The notes beneath the pieces were generated by a model. That model was not told the DNA's origin. It saw only the letters and a program-made list of their open reading frames with translations, and ran no database searches. From IMG/VR virus record IMGVR_UViG_3300045922_000503, positions 35,250 to 99,249 of that record: a stretch of DNA of 64,000 nucleotides; one strand, 5' to 3'. Source of the DNA: a virus. A program made the position numbers and the translations under genes. Each line of letters starts with the position of its first letter. The stretch's first letter is position 1. Positions 1-9,758 of the stretch are shown here, one piece after another.

Positions 1-3000
1 CAGGAAGAGGAGCGGCGGCGCATCATGAGGTCCCTTGAGGACCCTCGCGACATGGCGAGAGACGTCGTGAACAAGACCGTCTCCGCGCTGGACCGAACGT
101 TCGCAGACCCCATCTCCGGCGGTCGGTACCGGGTAGAGCGCGTGGGAGATCTCATCGTAGAGGACATCCCTGACCCTTGGGACCACGCCGCCGTTGCTGA
201 CACCATCGCCAGGGACGGGACCTACGGGCCGCTCGTCAAGGGCAGATTCCGCATCCTCGACACCAAGGAGACGGACGCCGACGGGAACCCCAAGGTGGTC
301 AAGGAGCAGGTCATCAACCTGGCCCGAGTGCCCACGCCAACGGCAGACCGGGCCTACGTGGTAGGCGGAAAGAAGCGGGCCATGATGAGCCAGTTCCGGC
401 GACTCCCCGGCGTGTTTACCCGGACCAACGCTAAGGGGGAGACGGAGCTCGAGGCCAACCTGGACCCGTCGACTTCGTCTCAGCTCCCCAGCTTCAAGGT
501 GGTCTTGGACCGAACGACCAATGACACAGCCACCCCGTTCAAGATGCGCATCGGGACCATGAAGTCCGGGGACGCGTGGCAGGTGGCCAAGCTCCTGGGA
601 GCTGACGCGAAGGACCTGAAGGAGGCCGTGGGGGAGGAGACGGCGGCCAAGATCCTCAAGACGGACTCCAAGGATCGTTACGAGCGCGAGATGCGCAAGC
701 TGTACGGTAAGATCCATGCTGCCGACCGCGGGGGCATGGGCAAGACCAACGCCAAGCACCTACCTCTGGGGGAGATCGAGGCTGACCTCATGAAACAGTT
801 CACCACGTCCTACATCTCCCCGGAGGTCAGCAAGATGACCTTGGGGAAAGAGACGGACCGCGTGGACAAAGACGTGCTTCTCACTGGGTTCCGACGTCTC
901 CAGGCTGTGGCGTCCGGTGATGAAGAAGAAGACGACCGTGAGTCGCTCGCGCTGAAGCAGGTCATGGGGCCAGCCGACCTGATCGCGGAGTCCGTAGGCC
1001 GGTCCTCAACGGTGGAGAAGAACCGGCGCGCCATGTCGTCTAAGCTGAGGGCGCTGACTTTCAACAAGGACGCCAACCCGAACCTGGCGCAAATCGTCGG
1101 GCCACGCTTTCGCAAGGCCATCGAGGCAAAGACCTCCACCTCGATGGAGCAGCGGACTCTGGACTCCACGACCCCTATCGACACCATCGCCCAGGCTACT
1201 ACGACCACCATCCTGGGAGCAGGCGCCATCGGCAGCGAGCAGGCCATTCCTGATGAAGCCAAGCTGCTGAACAGTGGCGGCTTCGGTTTCCTGGACCCTC
1301 TTCACACGCCGGAGAGCGCGCGGTCGGGCGTGGTGCTTCACAAGCCCATGAGGACCGGGGTCAAGACAGTCGAGACGGGGAGAGCCTCTCAGCCGACGAT
1401 CAACGTCTTGACGTCCGAGTTCCTCGACCGGAGCGGGAAGCCACTGGAGCTCTCCTCTGCGGAGGTGAAGGGCAAGCCCATTGGGCTCTTCGACCAATAC
1501 GACCGGGGCGAAGACGGGAAAATCAAGCCTAAGAACCTCCCCGGCGGCGTGGTCAAGGCACTGGTGGACGGTCAGGTCAAGCTGGTTGACCCCAAAGAGA
1601 TCAGCGTGTGGGCCCAGGACGCTGGGCAGGCGTTTGACATCAACTCCAGCCTCATCCCTTTCGCCAACTCCATCTCCGGCGGGCGCGTCGGCTACTCCAG
1701 CAAGCAGACTCAACAATCACTGCCCCTGAAGTACCGGGAAGCGCCGTTGGTGCAGGTCCGCGCTCCTGGTTCCGCCAACTCGATGGAGGCCCTGCTGGGA
1801 GAAGAGGCAGGCGCGGTCAACTCTCCTGTAGACGGCACCATCGTCGACATAGTGGACACGCCCAAGAAGAGGACGGTGACCATCAAGCCGAAAGATGGGG
1901 GCAAGGACATCACCCTCTCCGTCCCCCACAACATCGCCATGCCTGGTGGCTCGCTGATGGACAGTGAGATGAAGGTCAAGCAGGGTGACTCCGTCTCAAG
2001 GGGGCAGCTCATCGCGGACTCTACCTTTACCAAGGATGGAGTCATGGCTGCAGGGACGAACCTGCGGGTCGCCTACCTCCCCTACTACACGTCGACCTTC
2101 GAGGACGCCATCGTCCTCAGCAAGTCGGCGGCTGACAAACTCACGTCCCTTCACATGTACGAAGAGAAGGTGAGGGGCAAGGGCGTGGATCTGGGCAAGA
2201 GCCTGTACGTAACTCGCACAGGTACTCCGCTGTCCAAGGAGGAGGACGATAGCATTGGGGACGACGGAATCGTCAAGGTGGGGACGCGCGTCAAGCCAGG
2301 GCAGCTGCTGGTCGCCGGCTCTCGCTCTCAAGCCATGACCGGGTCTGACATTGAGACCGCGGCTGCACTGCTGGGTCTATACGGGACCAAGAACAAGCGA
2401 GGCGTCACCACCCGAGTCGCGGAGTTTGAGCAGCGCTGGGATCACCCCGTCGAAGGGACAGTGAAGCGGGTGGAGCCCATCGTGAAGGGAGGCAAGACGG
2501 TAGGAGCCACGGTCTACGTCGAGGCGGAGGAGCCCTTCGAGGTGGGAGACAAGATCTTCGGCCGCCACGGGAACAAGGGCATCGTCACAGAGATCATTCC
2601 TGACGATAAGATGCCCAGGACGAAGGACGGCAAGGCCATGGACGTGCTGCTGAACCCGGCCGGTGTCGTGGGGCGAATCAACCCGTCTCAGAACTTCGAG
2701 AACTTTCTCGGGAAGGTCGCGGAGAAGAAGGGGTCTCCCGAGGTTGTCGACAACTGGAAGTACCAGGACAACTGGCAGCATGTGAAAGACACCCTCGAGA
2801 AGGAAGGCGTGGCCGACGCCGAGGACCTCATCGACCCTGTCACAGGACGGGTGCTGAAGTCTGTTGGCTTCGGCAACCAGTACATCCTGAAGGCCAAGCA
2901 ACAGGTGGAGCATAAGTCCTTGGCACGCGGCGTGGGGACGTTCTCTGAGTCAGGCAGCGTGGTGAAGGGTGACGACGGCGCACAGGCGCTGGGCGAGCTC

Positions 3001-6000
3001 GGAGTCTACGCGCTCCTGGCGCAGGACGCCCGTGAGTTCCTGCGGGACGCCCAGCTCAACAAGTCCGAGGACCGCCCCGAAGTGTGGGATGCTCTTCGGC
3101 GGGGGTCTCCCATCCCGCCGGCGGTGCAGCCACCTGAGCAGTTCCAACGCTTCCAGGACTACCTCACCGCCGCCGGCGTTGTCATGGAGCGCAAGGGTGA
3201 CAAGATGAAGCTCACCCGCCCCGTGACCGATGATGAGGTCAAGGCTACGGCGCAGACGTTCGGGAAGGACAACGTCCTGACGGAGCCTTGGAAAACGGTT
3301 CGGGTCAAAGCCAAGGACAGCGCGGAAGACGGGGTGTCCCGCACCGAAATCATGGAGAAAGGAGGGCTATTCGACCCGGACGCTACGGCCGGGTTCCAAG
3401 GGACGAAGTGGTCCAGGTTCAGCCTCTCCACGCCCATCCCCAACCCGACTTACGAGCAGCCCATCATGGACCTGCTCGGCATGAGCGCCAAAGAATACGA
3501 GGATCTCCGTACAGGCGTCCGAGCGGTCGAGGTAGACGGGAAGAAGCTTACAGGAGCACGTGCCGTCGACACCCTGCTGAGCAAAGTGAACGTCGACGCC
3601 ATCGAGGCAGAGACAAAGACTATCTTGGAGCAGAGCAAGGACAAGTCTGAGAGAAACCGGGCGTACCGGCTCGCCAGAAACATCAAGATGCTCAAGGAGA
3701 ACAACCTTGACCCGCAGAAGGCGTACATGCGGCAGGAGGTCCTCGTGCTGCCTGCCCGGATGAGGGGAGTCTCAAAGGACGAATCCACCGGCGATCTGGT
3801 CATCGGGGACATCAACTACCTCTACCGGGACATTGCCCTTACTGAGAAGGCTCTTCGGGATGCCAAGGCTCAGAATCTCCCGGACACGATCATCAGTGAG
3901 CTGGAAACGGGGCTCTACGAGGGGGTCCGGGCGCTCAACCAGGTGCAGAAGTCCGAGCCGCTCAGTCCCGGCTCGACCTACCAGGGCATCTTTGGCATTC
4001 TCGCAGGCCGGATCCCGACTGGCGACGGCGGAGAGGTGTCAGACGTCAAGTCCAGCTTCGCCAAGAAGAACCTACTGGAGCGCCGGCAGGTCATGAGCGC
4101 CCGGACCGTCCTGACGCCCAAGGATGACTTGGATATGGACGAGGTAGGTGTCCCCCGGCGGGTGGCCGCCGCGGTCTTTGAGCCTTTGCTCGAAGCGGAG
4201 TTCCACCGGAACCACGACATGCAGTCGACTCGTGGGCGGGAGGAATTCAAGCAGTTCCGGGATAGACTGCAGGAGTACAAGGCGACCAACACGCCCGACG
4301 AGATGATCGACAGGTACCTGGACCGGGTAGTGGCGGACAGGTACGTCGCTGTGAAGCGGGACCCTGCTCTTCACATGTTCAGCTTTCAAGGGTTCAAGCC
4401 CGTGCTCAGCCGGGAGAAGACTGTCAACTTGAACCCCCTCGTGTACGCTGGCTTCAATGCGGATAACGACGGCGACTCCGTACTTGGTCGGGTGACTTTG
4501 TTCATCGGAGACGGCGGCGAAGTCGAGCCTACGACTATGGACATCTCCTGCTTCCCCCATGTGCCGGGGTCAGAGCGCGTGTCTGAGAAGGGGACGCGGG
4601 TCTACGACGTTCCTGCTGGCATCCGGGTGCCTGCTATCCACCCGGATGGAACCGAAGTGCTGGCAGAGGTCACAGAGTGGTCTGTCCACGAGGACGTGGA
4701 CACCTACTTCGTGCGGTTGGCGTCAGGCCGGTCCATGATTGTGTCCGGAGACCATAGCCTGTGCACTCTCAGCCTGGACACCATGCAGGTGGAGAAGACT
4801 CGGCCCCAGGATGCAGTGGGTCGTGCGGTGCCCGTGCAGGTGCAGTACGATTGCGCCAACGGCGCAGAGGAGCACCCGGCGTTCGGTGCGCCGTCGTTCC
4901 TTCGCACGGATGAGGACACCGGGTGGCTGATCGGTATCATTCTGTCGCAGGGATGGATTGGGGCGGACGCCAGAGGGCGGCCTCACCGCATCCAGCTGCC
5001 GTGGCACGACGCACAGGCGCCTTCTATCCAGGGTGTCCACGACGACATCAAGCGTATCGTGAGCACGTACACCCTGAACGCGTTCACCTTCCAGGATGTC
5101 AGATGGGCACCACGGGCAGCAGCGGCGAGGCTGGGCGGGTCCAGGGCATTGATCCTGGAACCCGACCTGGCGGCTGCGGTGGCTGACGCCGTCCAGTGGC
5201 AGCCCGAGGACAGCGCGCGCGGGTATCGCTTGGCCCCGTGGGTGTTTACAGCTTCACGCTCCTTCCGGCGAGGTCTGCTGTCGGGCATCTTCGACGGCCG
5301 GGGGGGCGTCCCCCACGGCGCCCACCGGAAGGATGCAACCAGCCTGCTGATCACGATCCCGCCGGACTACCCCGACGCTCCAGGCCTTGCCCGGGACGTC
5401 GCGCTCCTCGCGGAGTCACTGGGTGCGGGGGCAACGATGACCAACAATGCCCGGGGTCAGTACCTGGTCACAATGGCCAACGTCGCCCCAGTCCTCCGCC
5501 CACGCCACCCGGAGACGAAGGAACGCGTCGATGTCATTCTGGCGTACAGCCGAAAGATTCTGGGCGATGCAGACCCCGTTCGCATTCCTGTGCCATCATC
5601 CGTCCGTAAGGACCTGATCCACGCTCTGTCCTCCTTGGGGGCTACATCCCCCCGACGACGAAAGAACGAAGAGGTGTCTGCCGCGGCAGCTATTTGGTAC
5701 TGGGCGGTCAAGAACCGCACAGCGCAGGGGGGGTGGCCGACCCGGAAGTTTCTGGCCGAGCTGTTGGAGTTCTTGCTGGAGCACGCCCAGGAGGACCAGA
5801 CTGCCCTGCTGAGAGACGCGACCAGGTGGTGTGAGTCGGTGCACCAGTCGTCTGTCTCATGGGACGAAGTGGTTGAAGTGAAGAGCCTCAACCAGAAGAC
5901 GACCATGTACGACCTCACTGTTCCCGGGCCGTACACCTTCGCCATGGCGACAGGTGCCTACGTATGGGACACGCTGGCCATTTACGCGCCGGTGAGCCCG

Positions 6001-8064
6001 GAAGCCAACCGGGAGATCCGGGACAAGATGCTGCCCAGCAAGAACCTGTTCTCTCATGCCAGCCACCAGGTTGAGCACGGTATCAGTCACGAGGCCATCC
6101 TGGGCCTCGCGCGCATGACGAAGCCGCCGACGGGAGACATGAGCAAGCCCAAAGCGAAGTTTGCCAGCGTCGCGGAGGCGGAAAAGGCATTCAACGCCAA
6201 CGAGATCGATGTTACCGATCCCATCTCTATTGGCGGGCAGAACACGACGCTTGGGAGGGCGCTTATCAACGCGGCTCTGCCGGCGGGCACCACCTTGGAG
6301 AGCCTGCAGGCGGCTGGGGTCATCTCCGCGCAGGGAGACTTCGGCATCGACAAGAAGAGCGTGGGGAATATCAACCGCTGGCTCGCTGTTGAGCATCCCA
6401 ACGCCTATTCCCAGGTGGCCAACACGCTGCGAAAGACTGGGCAGAAGTACGCCACCCTCACCGGCTCCTCCATCCGGCTCGACGACCTCAAGCCCATCGT
6501 GAAGCAGGAGCGGGAAGAGGCTGAACAGGCCATCTTCAAAGCCGTGGCGGAGATCAACAAGGAGACTGCCCCCAACTCCAAGGAGAGGAAGGACCGAACG
6601 GCAGGCGTGTTCTCAGAGTGGATCAACAAGGTCAACGCGTCCGCTAAGCCAGTCATTCATGCCGCCACGGATAACGTCAACGTCGAGCTGACGGTCACCG
6701 GCGCTCGCATCAAGCCTACCCAGCTTCAGCAGGTCATCCAAGCCCCTATGGCAATGACGGACACCAAGGGGGACGTCATTCCTTCGCCAGTGATGCGCTC
6801 ATACTCAGAAGGGCTGGATGGCGGTGGGTATATGGCATCCCTGCCTGGAGCCCGGTCCGGCACGGTCGCGAAGGTCCAGCAGGTGCAGGAGCCCGGCTAC
6901 CTCACCAAGCAGGTCGTCAACACCGTCATCGACCAGACGGTAGCAGAAGAGGACTGCGGCACCACCCGAGGGGTGGAAGTTGACCTGAGCAGGCCCAGCC
7001 AGGACACAACGAATCGCTACCTCGCTCGCGATGTGCAGGTCGGAGGGACCACGTACCCCAGAAACACGCTCCTGACGGAACAGCTCACGTCTGAGATCAG
7101 TCGACAGAGCTCTGGCGTTGCCAAGGTGCTCGTCCGGTCCCCGCTCACGTGCCAGACCAGGGGAGGGGGCGTCTGCCAGAAATGTACAGGTACCTTGCCC
7201 GGCGGTAAGGCGATGCCTGTGGGACACAACTTCGGCATCACTTCCGCTCAGGCCATTGGGGAGCGCTCCACGCAGATGATGCTGAGCCTCTTCCACGAGG
7301 GCGGAGTCTTCAACCCTAACGCGGGCACTGGCGCCCGCGATGTCTACAAGCAGGCGTCTGCTTTTCTTCGGATGCCCAAGGGGATGAACGGGATGGAGGC
7401 AGTGGTGAGCGACCGGGACGCTACGGTCACGATGGTCAAGGAGAACAAGTCCAAGGGAGGCATTGACGTTCACTTCGACTCTGGGCGCCCCATGTTCTTC
7501 AAGAACGAAGTGAAGTCTCCATCCGGCGGCGACATTCGAGACTTCCTCTCCGTGGGCAAGAAGGTGACCAAGGGGGAAATCCTGACTGAAGGCGTCGCCA
7601 ACCCCAAGGTCTTGTTGGAGGCTACAGGAGACATGGGGAGGGTGCAGAACTACATCGTCGACAACCTCGGGGAGCTCTACGCTGGCACGGGGGTCAAGCG
7701 ACGAAACGTAGAAGCGCTGGTCCGGGGCATCACGGGCACCGTAGAGGTGACGAGTGCTGGACGTAGCAACTACATGCCTGGCCAGCGTATCTCTGCGGTC
7801 GAAGCGGAGGACATGGCGGCAAAGGACCGTCAATTCAAGTTCAAGCCTGTTCTCATGGGAGTCGACGTGGCCCCTAAGGAGGCACGAGAGGACTTCCTGG
7901 CTCACCTCAACTTCAACGACATCCGCCGGCAGTTGGTCACGGGGGCAGCCATCGGCGCGGAGAGCGATCTGCACGGAACTAACCCTATCCCGGGGCTCTT
8001 CTATGGTGTAGAGTTCAATCGGCAGTTCCAGTTCGGGCCTGCCTCCACTGACGGAACCTACTGA
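1..8064 (+). CDS. Single-chain beta/beta-prime RNA polymerase with an intein (5' end outside the window)
   Basis: DNA-dependent RNA polymerase in which beta and beta-prime are one chain. Numbering from the Met at 25: beta signatures are the LHTPE segment (about 422-435) and GRHGNKG (about 847). Beta-prime signatures follow: the LNLLERR-like region (about 1345-1390), the Mg-binding loop NADNDGD (D1480, D1482, D1484), a four-Cys zinc site (C2311, C2376, C2384, C2387) and the trigger-loop region around AQAIGERSTQ (about 2407). The N-terminal beta-prime zinc site was not seen. Without the intein (residues 1485-1982) the chain is about 2181 residues, shorter than bacterial beta plus beta-prime. 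Codons 1-24 are open in frame and encode QEEERRRI, also found in the protein at 14221, and the ATG at 25 has poorly spaced Shine-Dalgarno bases, so the true start is probably upstream. Next to the tagged genes it may be a virion polymerase (inference). Confidence 0.93.
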   Translation, partial: QEEERRRIMRSLEDPRDMARDVVNKTVSALDRTFADPISGGRYRVERVGDLIVEDIPDPWDHAAVADTIARDGTYGPLVKGRFRILDTKETDADGNPKVVKEQVINLARVPTPTADRAYVVGGKKRAMMSQFRRLPGVFTRTNAKGETELEANLDPSTSSQLPSFKVVLDRTTNDTATPFKMRIGTMKSGDAWQVAKLLGADAKDLKEAVGEETAAKILKTDSKDRYEREMRKLYGKIHAADRGGMGKTNAKHLPLGEIEADLMKQFTTSYISPEVSKMTLGKETDRVDKDVLLTGFRRLQAVASGDEEEDDRESLALKQVMGPADLIAESVGRSSTVEKNRRAMSSKLRALTFNKDANPNLAQIVGPRFRKAIEAKTSTSMEQRTLDSTTPIDTIAQATTTTILGAGAIGSEQAIPDEAKLLNSGGFGFLDPLHTPESARSGVVLHKPMRTGVKTVETGRASQPTINVLTSEFLDRSGKPLELSSAEVKGKPIGLFDQYDRGEDGKIKPKNLPGGVVKALVDGQVKLVDPKEISVWAQDAGQAFDINSSLIPFANSISGGRVGYSSKQTQQSLPLKYREAPLVQVRAPGSANSMEALLGEEAGAVNSPVDGTIVDIVDTPKKRTVTIKPKDGGKDITLSVPHNIAMPGGSLMDSEMKVKQGDSVSRGQLIADSTFTKDGVMAAGTNLRVAYLPYYTSTFEDAIVLSKSAADKLTSLHMYEEKVRGKGVDLGKSLYVTRTGTPLSKEEDDSIGDDGIVKVGTRVKPGQLLVAGSRSQAMTGSDIETAAALLGLYGTKNKRGVTTRVAEFEQRWDHPVEGTVKRVEPIVKGGKTVGATVYVEAEEPFEVGDKIFGRHGNKGIVTEIIPDDKMPRTKDGKAMDVLLNPAGVVGRINPSQNFENFLGKVAEKKGSPEVVDNWKYQDNWQHVKDTLEKEGVADAEDLIDPVTGRVLKSVGFGNQYILKAKQQVEHKSLARGVGTFSESGSVVKGDDGAQALGELGVYALLAQDAREFLRDAQLNKSEDRPEVWDALRRGSPIPPAVQPPEQFQRFQDYLTAAGVVMERKGDKMKLTRPVTDDEVKATAQTFGKDNVLTEPWKTVRVKAKDSAEDGVSRTEIMEKGGLFDPDATAGFQGTKWSRFSLSTPIPNPTYEQPIMDLLGMSAKEYEDLRTGVRAVEVDGKKLTGARAVDTLLSKVNVDAIEAETKTILEQSKDKSERNRAYRLARNIKMLKENNLDPQKAYMRQEVLVLPARMRGVSKDESTGDLVIGDINYLYRDIALTEKALRDAKAQNLPDTIISELETGLYEGVRALNQVQKSEPLSPGSTYQGIFGILAGRIPTGDGGEVSDVKSSFAKKNLLERRQVMSARTVLTPKDDLDMDEVGVPRRVAAAVFEPLLEAEFHRNHDMQSTRGREEFKQFRDRLQEYKATNTPDEMIDRYLDRVVADRYVAVKRDPALHMFSFQGFKPVLSREKTVNLNPLVYAGFNADNDGDSVLGRVTLFIGDGGEVEPTTMDISCFPHVPGSERVSEKGTRVYDVPAGIRVPAIHPDGTEVLAEVTEWSVHEDVDTYFVRLASGRSMIVSGDHSLCTLSLDTMQVEKTRPQDAVGRAVPVQVQYDCANGAEEHPAFGAPSFLRTDEDTGWLIGIILSQGWIGADARGRPHRIQLPWHDAQAPSIQGVHDDIKRIVSTYTLNAFTFQDVRWAPRAAAARLGGSRALILEPDLAAAVADAVQWQPEDSARGYRLAPWVFTASRSFRRGLLSGIFDGRGGVPHGAHRKDATSLLITIPPDYPDAPGLARDVALLAESLGAGATMTNNARGQYLVTMANVAPVLRPRHPETKERVDVILAYSRKILGDADPVRIPVPSSVRKDLIHALSSLGATSPRRRKNEEVSAAAAIWYWAVKNRTAQGGWPTRKFLAELLEFLLEHAQEDQTALLRDATRWCESVHQSSVSWDEVVEVKSLNQKTTMYDLTVPGPYTFAMATGAYVWDTLAIYAPVSPEANREIRDKMLPSKNLFSHASHQVEHGISHEAILGLARMTKPPTGDMSKPKAKFASVAEAEKAFNANEIDVTDPISIGGQNTTLGRALINAALPAGTTLESLQAAGVISAQGDFGIDKKSVGNINRWLAVEHPNAYSQVANTLRKTGQKYATLTGSSIRLDDLKPIVKQEREEAEQAIFKAVAEINKETAPNSKERKDRTAGVFSEWINKVNASAKPVIHAATDNVNVELTVTGARIKPTQLQQVIQAPMAMTDTKGDVIPSPVMRSYSEGLDGGGYMASLPGARSGTVAKVQQVQEPGYLTKQVVNTVIDQTVAEEDCGTTRGVEVDLSRPSQDTTNRYLARDVQVGGTTYPRNTLLTEQLTSEISRQSSGVAKVLVRSPLTCQTRGGGVCQKCTGTLPGGKAMPVGHNFGITSAQAIGERSTQMMLSLFHEGGVFNPNAGTGARDVYKQASAFLRMPKGMNGMEAVVSDRDATVTMVKENKSKGGIDVHFDSGRPMFFKNEVKSPSGGDIRDFLSVGKKVTKGEILTEGVANPKVLLEATGDMGRVQNYIVDNLGELYAGTGVKRRNVEALVRGITGTVEVTSAGRSNYMPGQRISAVEAEDMAAKDRQFKFKPVLMGVDVAPKEAREDFLAHLNFNDIRRQLVTGAAIGAESDLHGTNPIPGLFYGVEFNRQFQFGPASTDGTY
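4477..5970 (+). mobile_element. Intein with LAGLIDADG endonuclease domain, inserted in the polymerase active-site loop
   Basis: In-frame 498-residue insertion between D1484 of NADNDGD and T1983; joining the flanks gives NADNDGD-TLAIYAPVSPEA, which matches the uninterrupted beta-prime catalytic region. It starts with Ser (N-terminal nucleophile). A block B-like SGDH lies near its start. Block F-like YDLTVPGPYTF lies near its end. The +1 extein residue is Thr, as splicing requires. The C-terminal pair is Trp-Asp instead of the usual His-Asn. Two LAGLIDADG-like helices are visible: GWLIGIILSQGWIG (about 1633-1646), with Gln where the acidic catalytic residue is expected, and LLSGIFDGRGG (about 1751-1761), which keeps Asp. 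Splicing is likely, because otherwise the polymerase would be dead. Homing activity is doubtful. Confidence 0.9.
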
Positions 8065-8081
8065 CCCGCAAGGAAATCACG

Positions 8082-8717
8082 ATGGGCCCCTGTCTTCGGC
8101 GCTATTCCATCCAGAAGGTTTCGTCCTTTCAGGACGCAGCGGGGCTCGGCGTAGTGGGGGCTGGTGTTGGCGCCCTGTCTGCAGCCAGCTTGCCTTCGGA
8201 AACCAACCGTCTTGCAGCGAGCACCCGCGCTGAGTGGCAGCGGGCATCACAGAGTTTGGATGGCCTGAGGTCAAGCTACTACAGGGATCTGGCAGAGCAC
8301 GAAAGGGTGAAGCCAGCCGCCCTTCGAGCTTACGAGGACAAGCTCACACAGGCCACTAGTGATCTCGACGCAGCCAGGCCGCGGGCCATGCAGGAAATCA
8401 AGAGGCTGGAGGGGTTCGCATTCTCTCCTAAAGAGAGGGCTCGACGTCTCGAGGGGATATCAAAAGCTCGGGGCGAAATAGGCGACCTAGTCGCCAGGCA
8501 ACGCGCTGCAGAAAAGTCCCTGAGGGACGCACGGCTGGCTTTCGATGGTACAGAGGCTGTTCTTGCCTCCCGAAAGATGGCGATTCCTACCGCCGAAGCG
8601 GCGGTTGAACAGGCTGCGCAAGCGATGCAAAGGTCTCAAATGGCAAGGCGCGTACGGATCGCCGCTACCGCAGGCAGCACTGGTGCTGCTGTCGGCGCCC
8701 TTGGGTTTTCACTATGA
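8082..8717 (+). CDS. Tagged helical protein with glycine-rich ends
   Basis: No family recognised; 211 residues. The N-terminus carries the shared tag (YSIQKVS, residues 7-13), directly followed by a Gly/Ala-rich hydrophobic stretch (about 20-36, GLGVVGAGVGAL). Residues about 45-185 are charged and Ala/Arg/Glu-rich and look like long helices or coiled coil. The C-terminus is again small and hydrophobic. AAGGAAA lies 6-7 nt before the ATG. It begins 17 nt after the polymerase stop, so it is probably cotranscribed with it. The layout of tag, membrane-like zipper and long helix suits an internal or ejected virion protein (inference). Confidence 0.8.
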   Translation: MGPCLRRYSIQKVSSFQDAAGLGVVGAGVGALSAASLPSETNRLAASTRAEWQRASQSLDGLRSSYYRDLAEHERVKPAALRAYEDKLTQATSDLDAARPRAMQEIKRLEGFAFSPKERARRLEGISKARGEIGDLVARQRAAEKSLRDARLAFDGTEAVLASRKMAIPTAEAAVEQAAQAMQRSQMARRVRIAATAGSTGAAVGALGFSL

Positions 8718-8726
8718 CGGTGGCCG

Positions 8727-8981
8727 ATGACCCCCTGTCTACGAGTTTATGTCATGACCAAGCTCTCCGGCCCGGACGATATCGCTTGGAACGCCATGTC
8801 CGGAGCGGTTCTTGGCATGGGCGGCGGACACCGAATCGCACAGGAGGTAGTGAATCGGATGGGCGCAGACCCGCTCACGCCTTCATTTGCCCGTCGAGCT
8901 TCTAGGATTCGCGCAGCAGGGTCGACGCTAGGAGCGCTTGGGCTCGGGGTCGTGGGGGCAGGAGTGGGGGTGCGCGCATGA
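8727..8981 (+). CDS. Small tagged glycine-zipper protein
   Basis: 84 residues, no known family. The N-terminal tag is YVMTKLS (residues 8-14). The C-terminal 22 residues are a Gly/Ala/Val zipper (LGALGLGVVGAGVGV), closely like the N-terminal zipper of the protein at 8082. GGTGG lies upstream of the ATG. The stop overlaps the next gene's ATG by four bases (ATGA), so translation is probably coupled. Membrane insertion or packing against another zipper is plausible, but nothing shows an enzymatic role. Confidence 0.75.
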   Translation: MTPCLRVYVMTKLSGPDDIAWNAMSGAVLGMGGGHRIAQEVVNRMGADPLTPSFARRASRIRAAGSTLGALGLGVVGAGVGVRA

Positions 8982-9703
8982 GCAATGACACAGACGCCTT
9001 CATCGCCTCCGTTCTGCTCCCTACGGGCTTGGCTACATCGACAGGATCGGTGGGAGGCGCTCTACTCGGAGGAAAGGCTATGGACGCGCTGGCGCGACGC
9101 GTCCTTCCCGAAGTCGGAAAAGCAGCTAACGCAGTCACTGCCCAGGTGGATGACATCCGGTCGCGCCTGCGGTCCGTAGGCAGCGTGATGGATGATACTG
9201 CCAGCGGGCTGGAGTCGTTGTCTCGAGGGGCGGCCAGAGCTCAGCAGGCCGCGGCGCCGGTGGTGACTGCCATTCACAGACTCCGCGGGAGTGCCCCTCC
9301 TGCTCCGGTCCCCTCGTTTGACCCTGCCGTAGACGCTCTTAGGGCTGCCCGTGCGCAGGTTGGGGGGTACGACGCAGCATTGGGTGCCGCACAGCGCGCC
9401 TTGGAGGACACCTTCAGTTCCGAGTCGTTGGGGAGACTCGGTCGCCGGTCTGTGGTGGGAGGGCGTATTGTCGGGGGAGTCGTTGGGGCGGGCGCGCTGG
9501 GGGTGCCGGTAGCCTCCGTCGCTACCGGTCTCTATTTTCTACGGGCCCTAAGGGATGCCTCTGCCGGATCAGGGAGTCTATCTAATGCAGGCGTGGAGAA
9601 AGCCTCTTCCACGGCGCTAACCCGACACATGCTGCGCAAGATGTCCTTCAGCCCCAAGGAGCGAATCACATGGGGGCGTGGGGAGGGCTACTTTCGGGCC
9701 TGA
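8978..9703 (+). CDS. Glycine-zipper protein with the tag near its C-terminus
   Basis: 241 residues, no known family. There is a hydrophobic N-terminal segment, a helical middle, and a Gly/Val-rich membrane-like stretch at about 163-188. Unlike its neighbours it lacks the tag at the N-terminus; near the C-terminus it carries TALTRHMLRKMS, which matches SALQRHILAKLS at the start of the helicase at 10214. A K-x-S-S tetrapeptide (EKASST) lies just before it. Residues about 91-110 ([17 protein letters not shown]) are shared, even at DNA level, with the protein at 13164. The start overlaps the preceding stop (ATGA). Confidence 0.78.
   Translation: MSNDTDAFIASVLLPTGLATSTGSVGGALLGGKAMDALARRVLPEVGKAANAVTAQVDDIRSRLRSVGSVMDDTASGLESLSRGAARAQQAAAPVVTAIHRLRGSAPPAPVPSFDPAVDALRAARAQVGGYDAALGAAQRALEDTFSSESLGRLGRRSVVGGRIVGGVVGAGALGVPVASVATGLYFLRALRDASAGSGSLSNAGVEKASSTALTRHMLRKMSFSPKERITWGRGEGYFRA
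9257..9309 (+). repeat. 53-nt direct repeat, copy 1
   Basis: Matches 13515-13567 at 52 of 53 positions. Both copies are read in the same frame and encode PVVTA(I/T)[12 protein letters not shown] in otherwise different proteins, which suggests recent recombination or copying of a short coding module. Confidence 0.9.
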
Positions 9704-9758
9704 CCTTACCTACGTGATGGACTACCTGAGGTAGCGCAGTGAGCGCGGTCAGCGCAGG

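Noticed and set aside
6805-7974. A 389-residue open frame on the minus strand within the polymerase gene
   Set aside because: The plus strand here encodes conserved beta-prime motifs, so this is a shadow frame.
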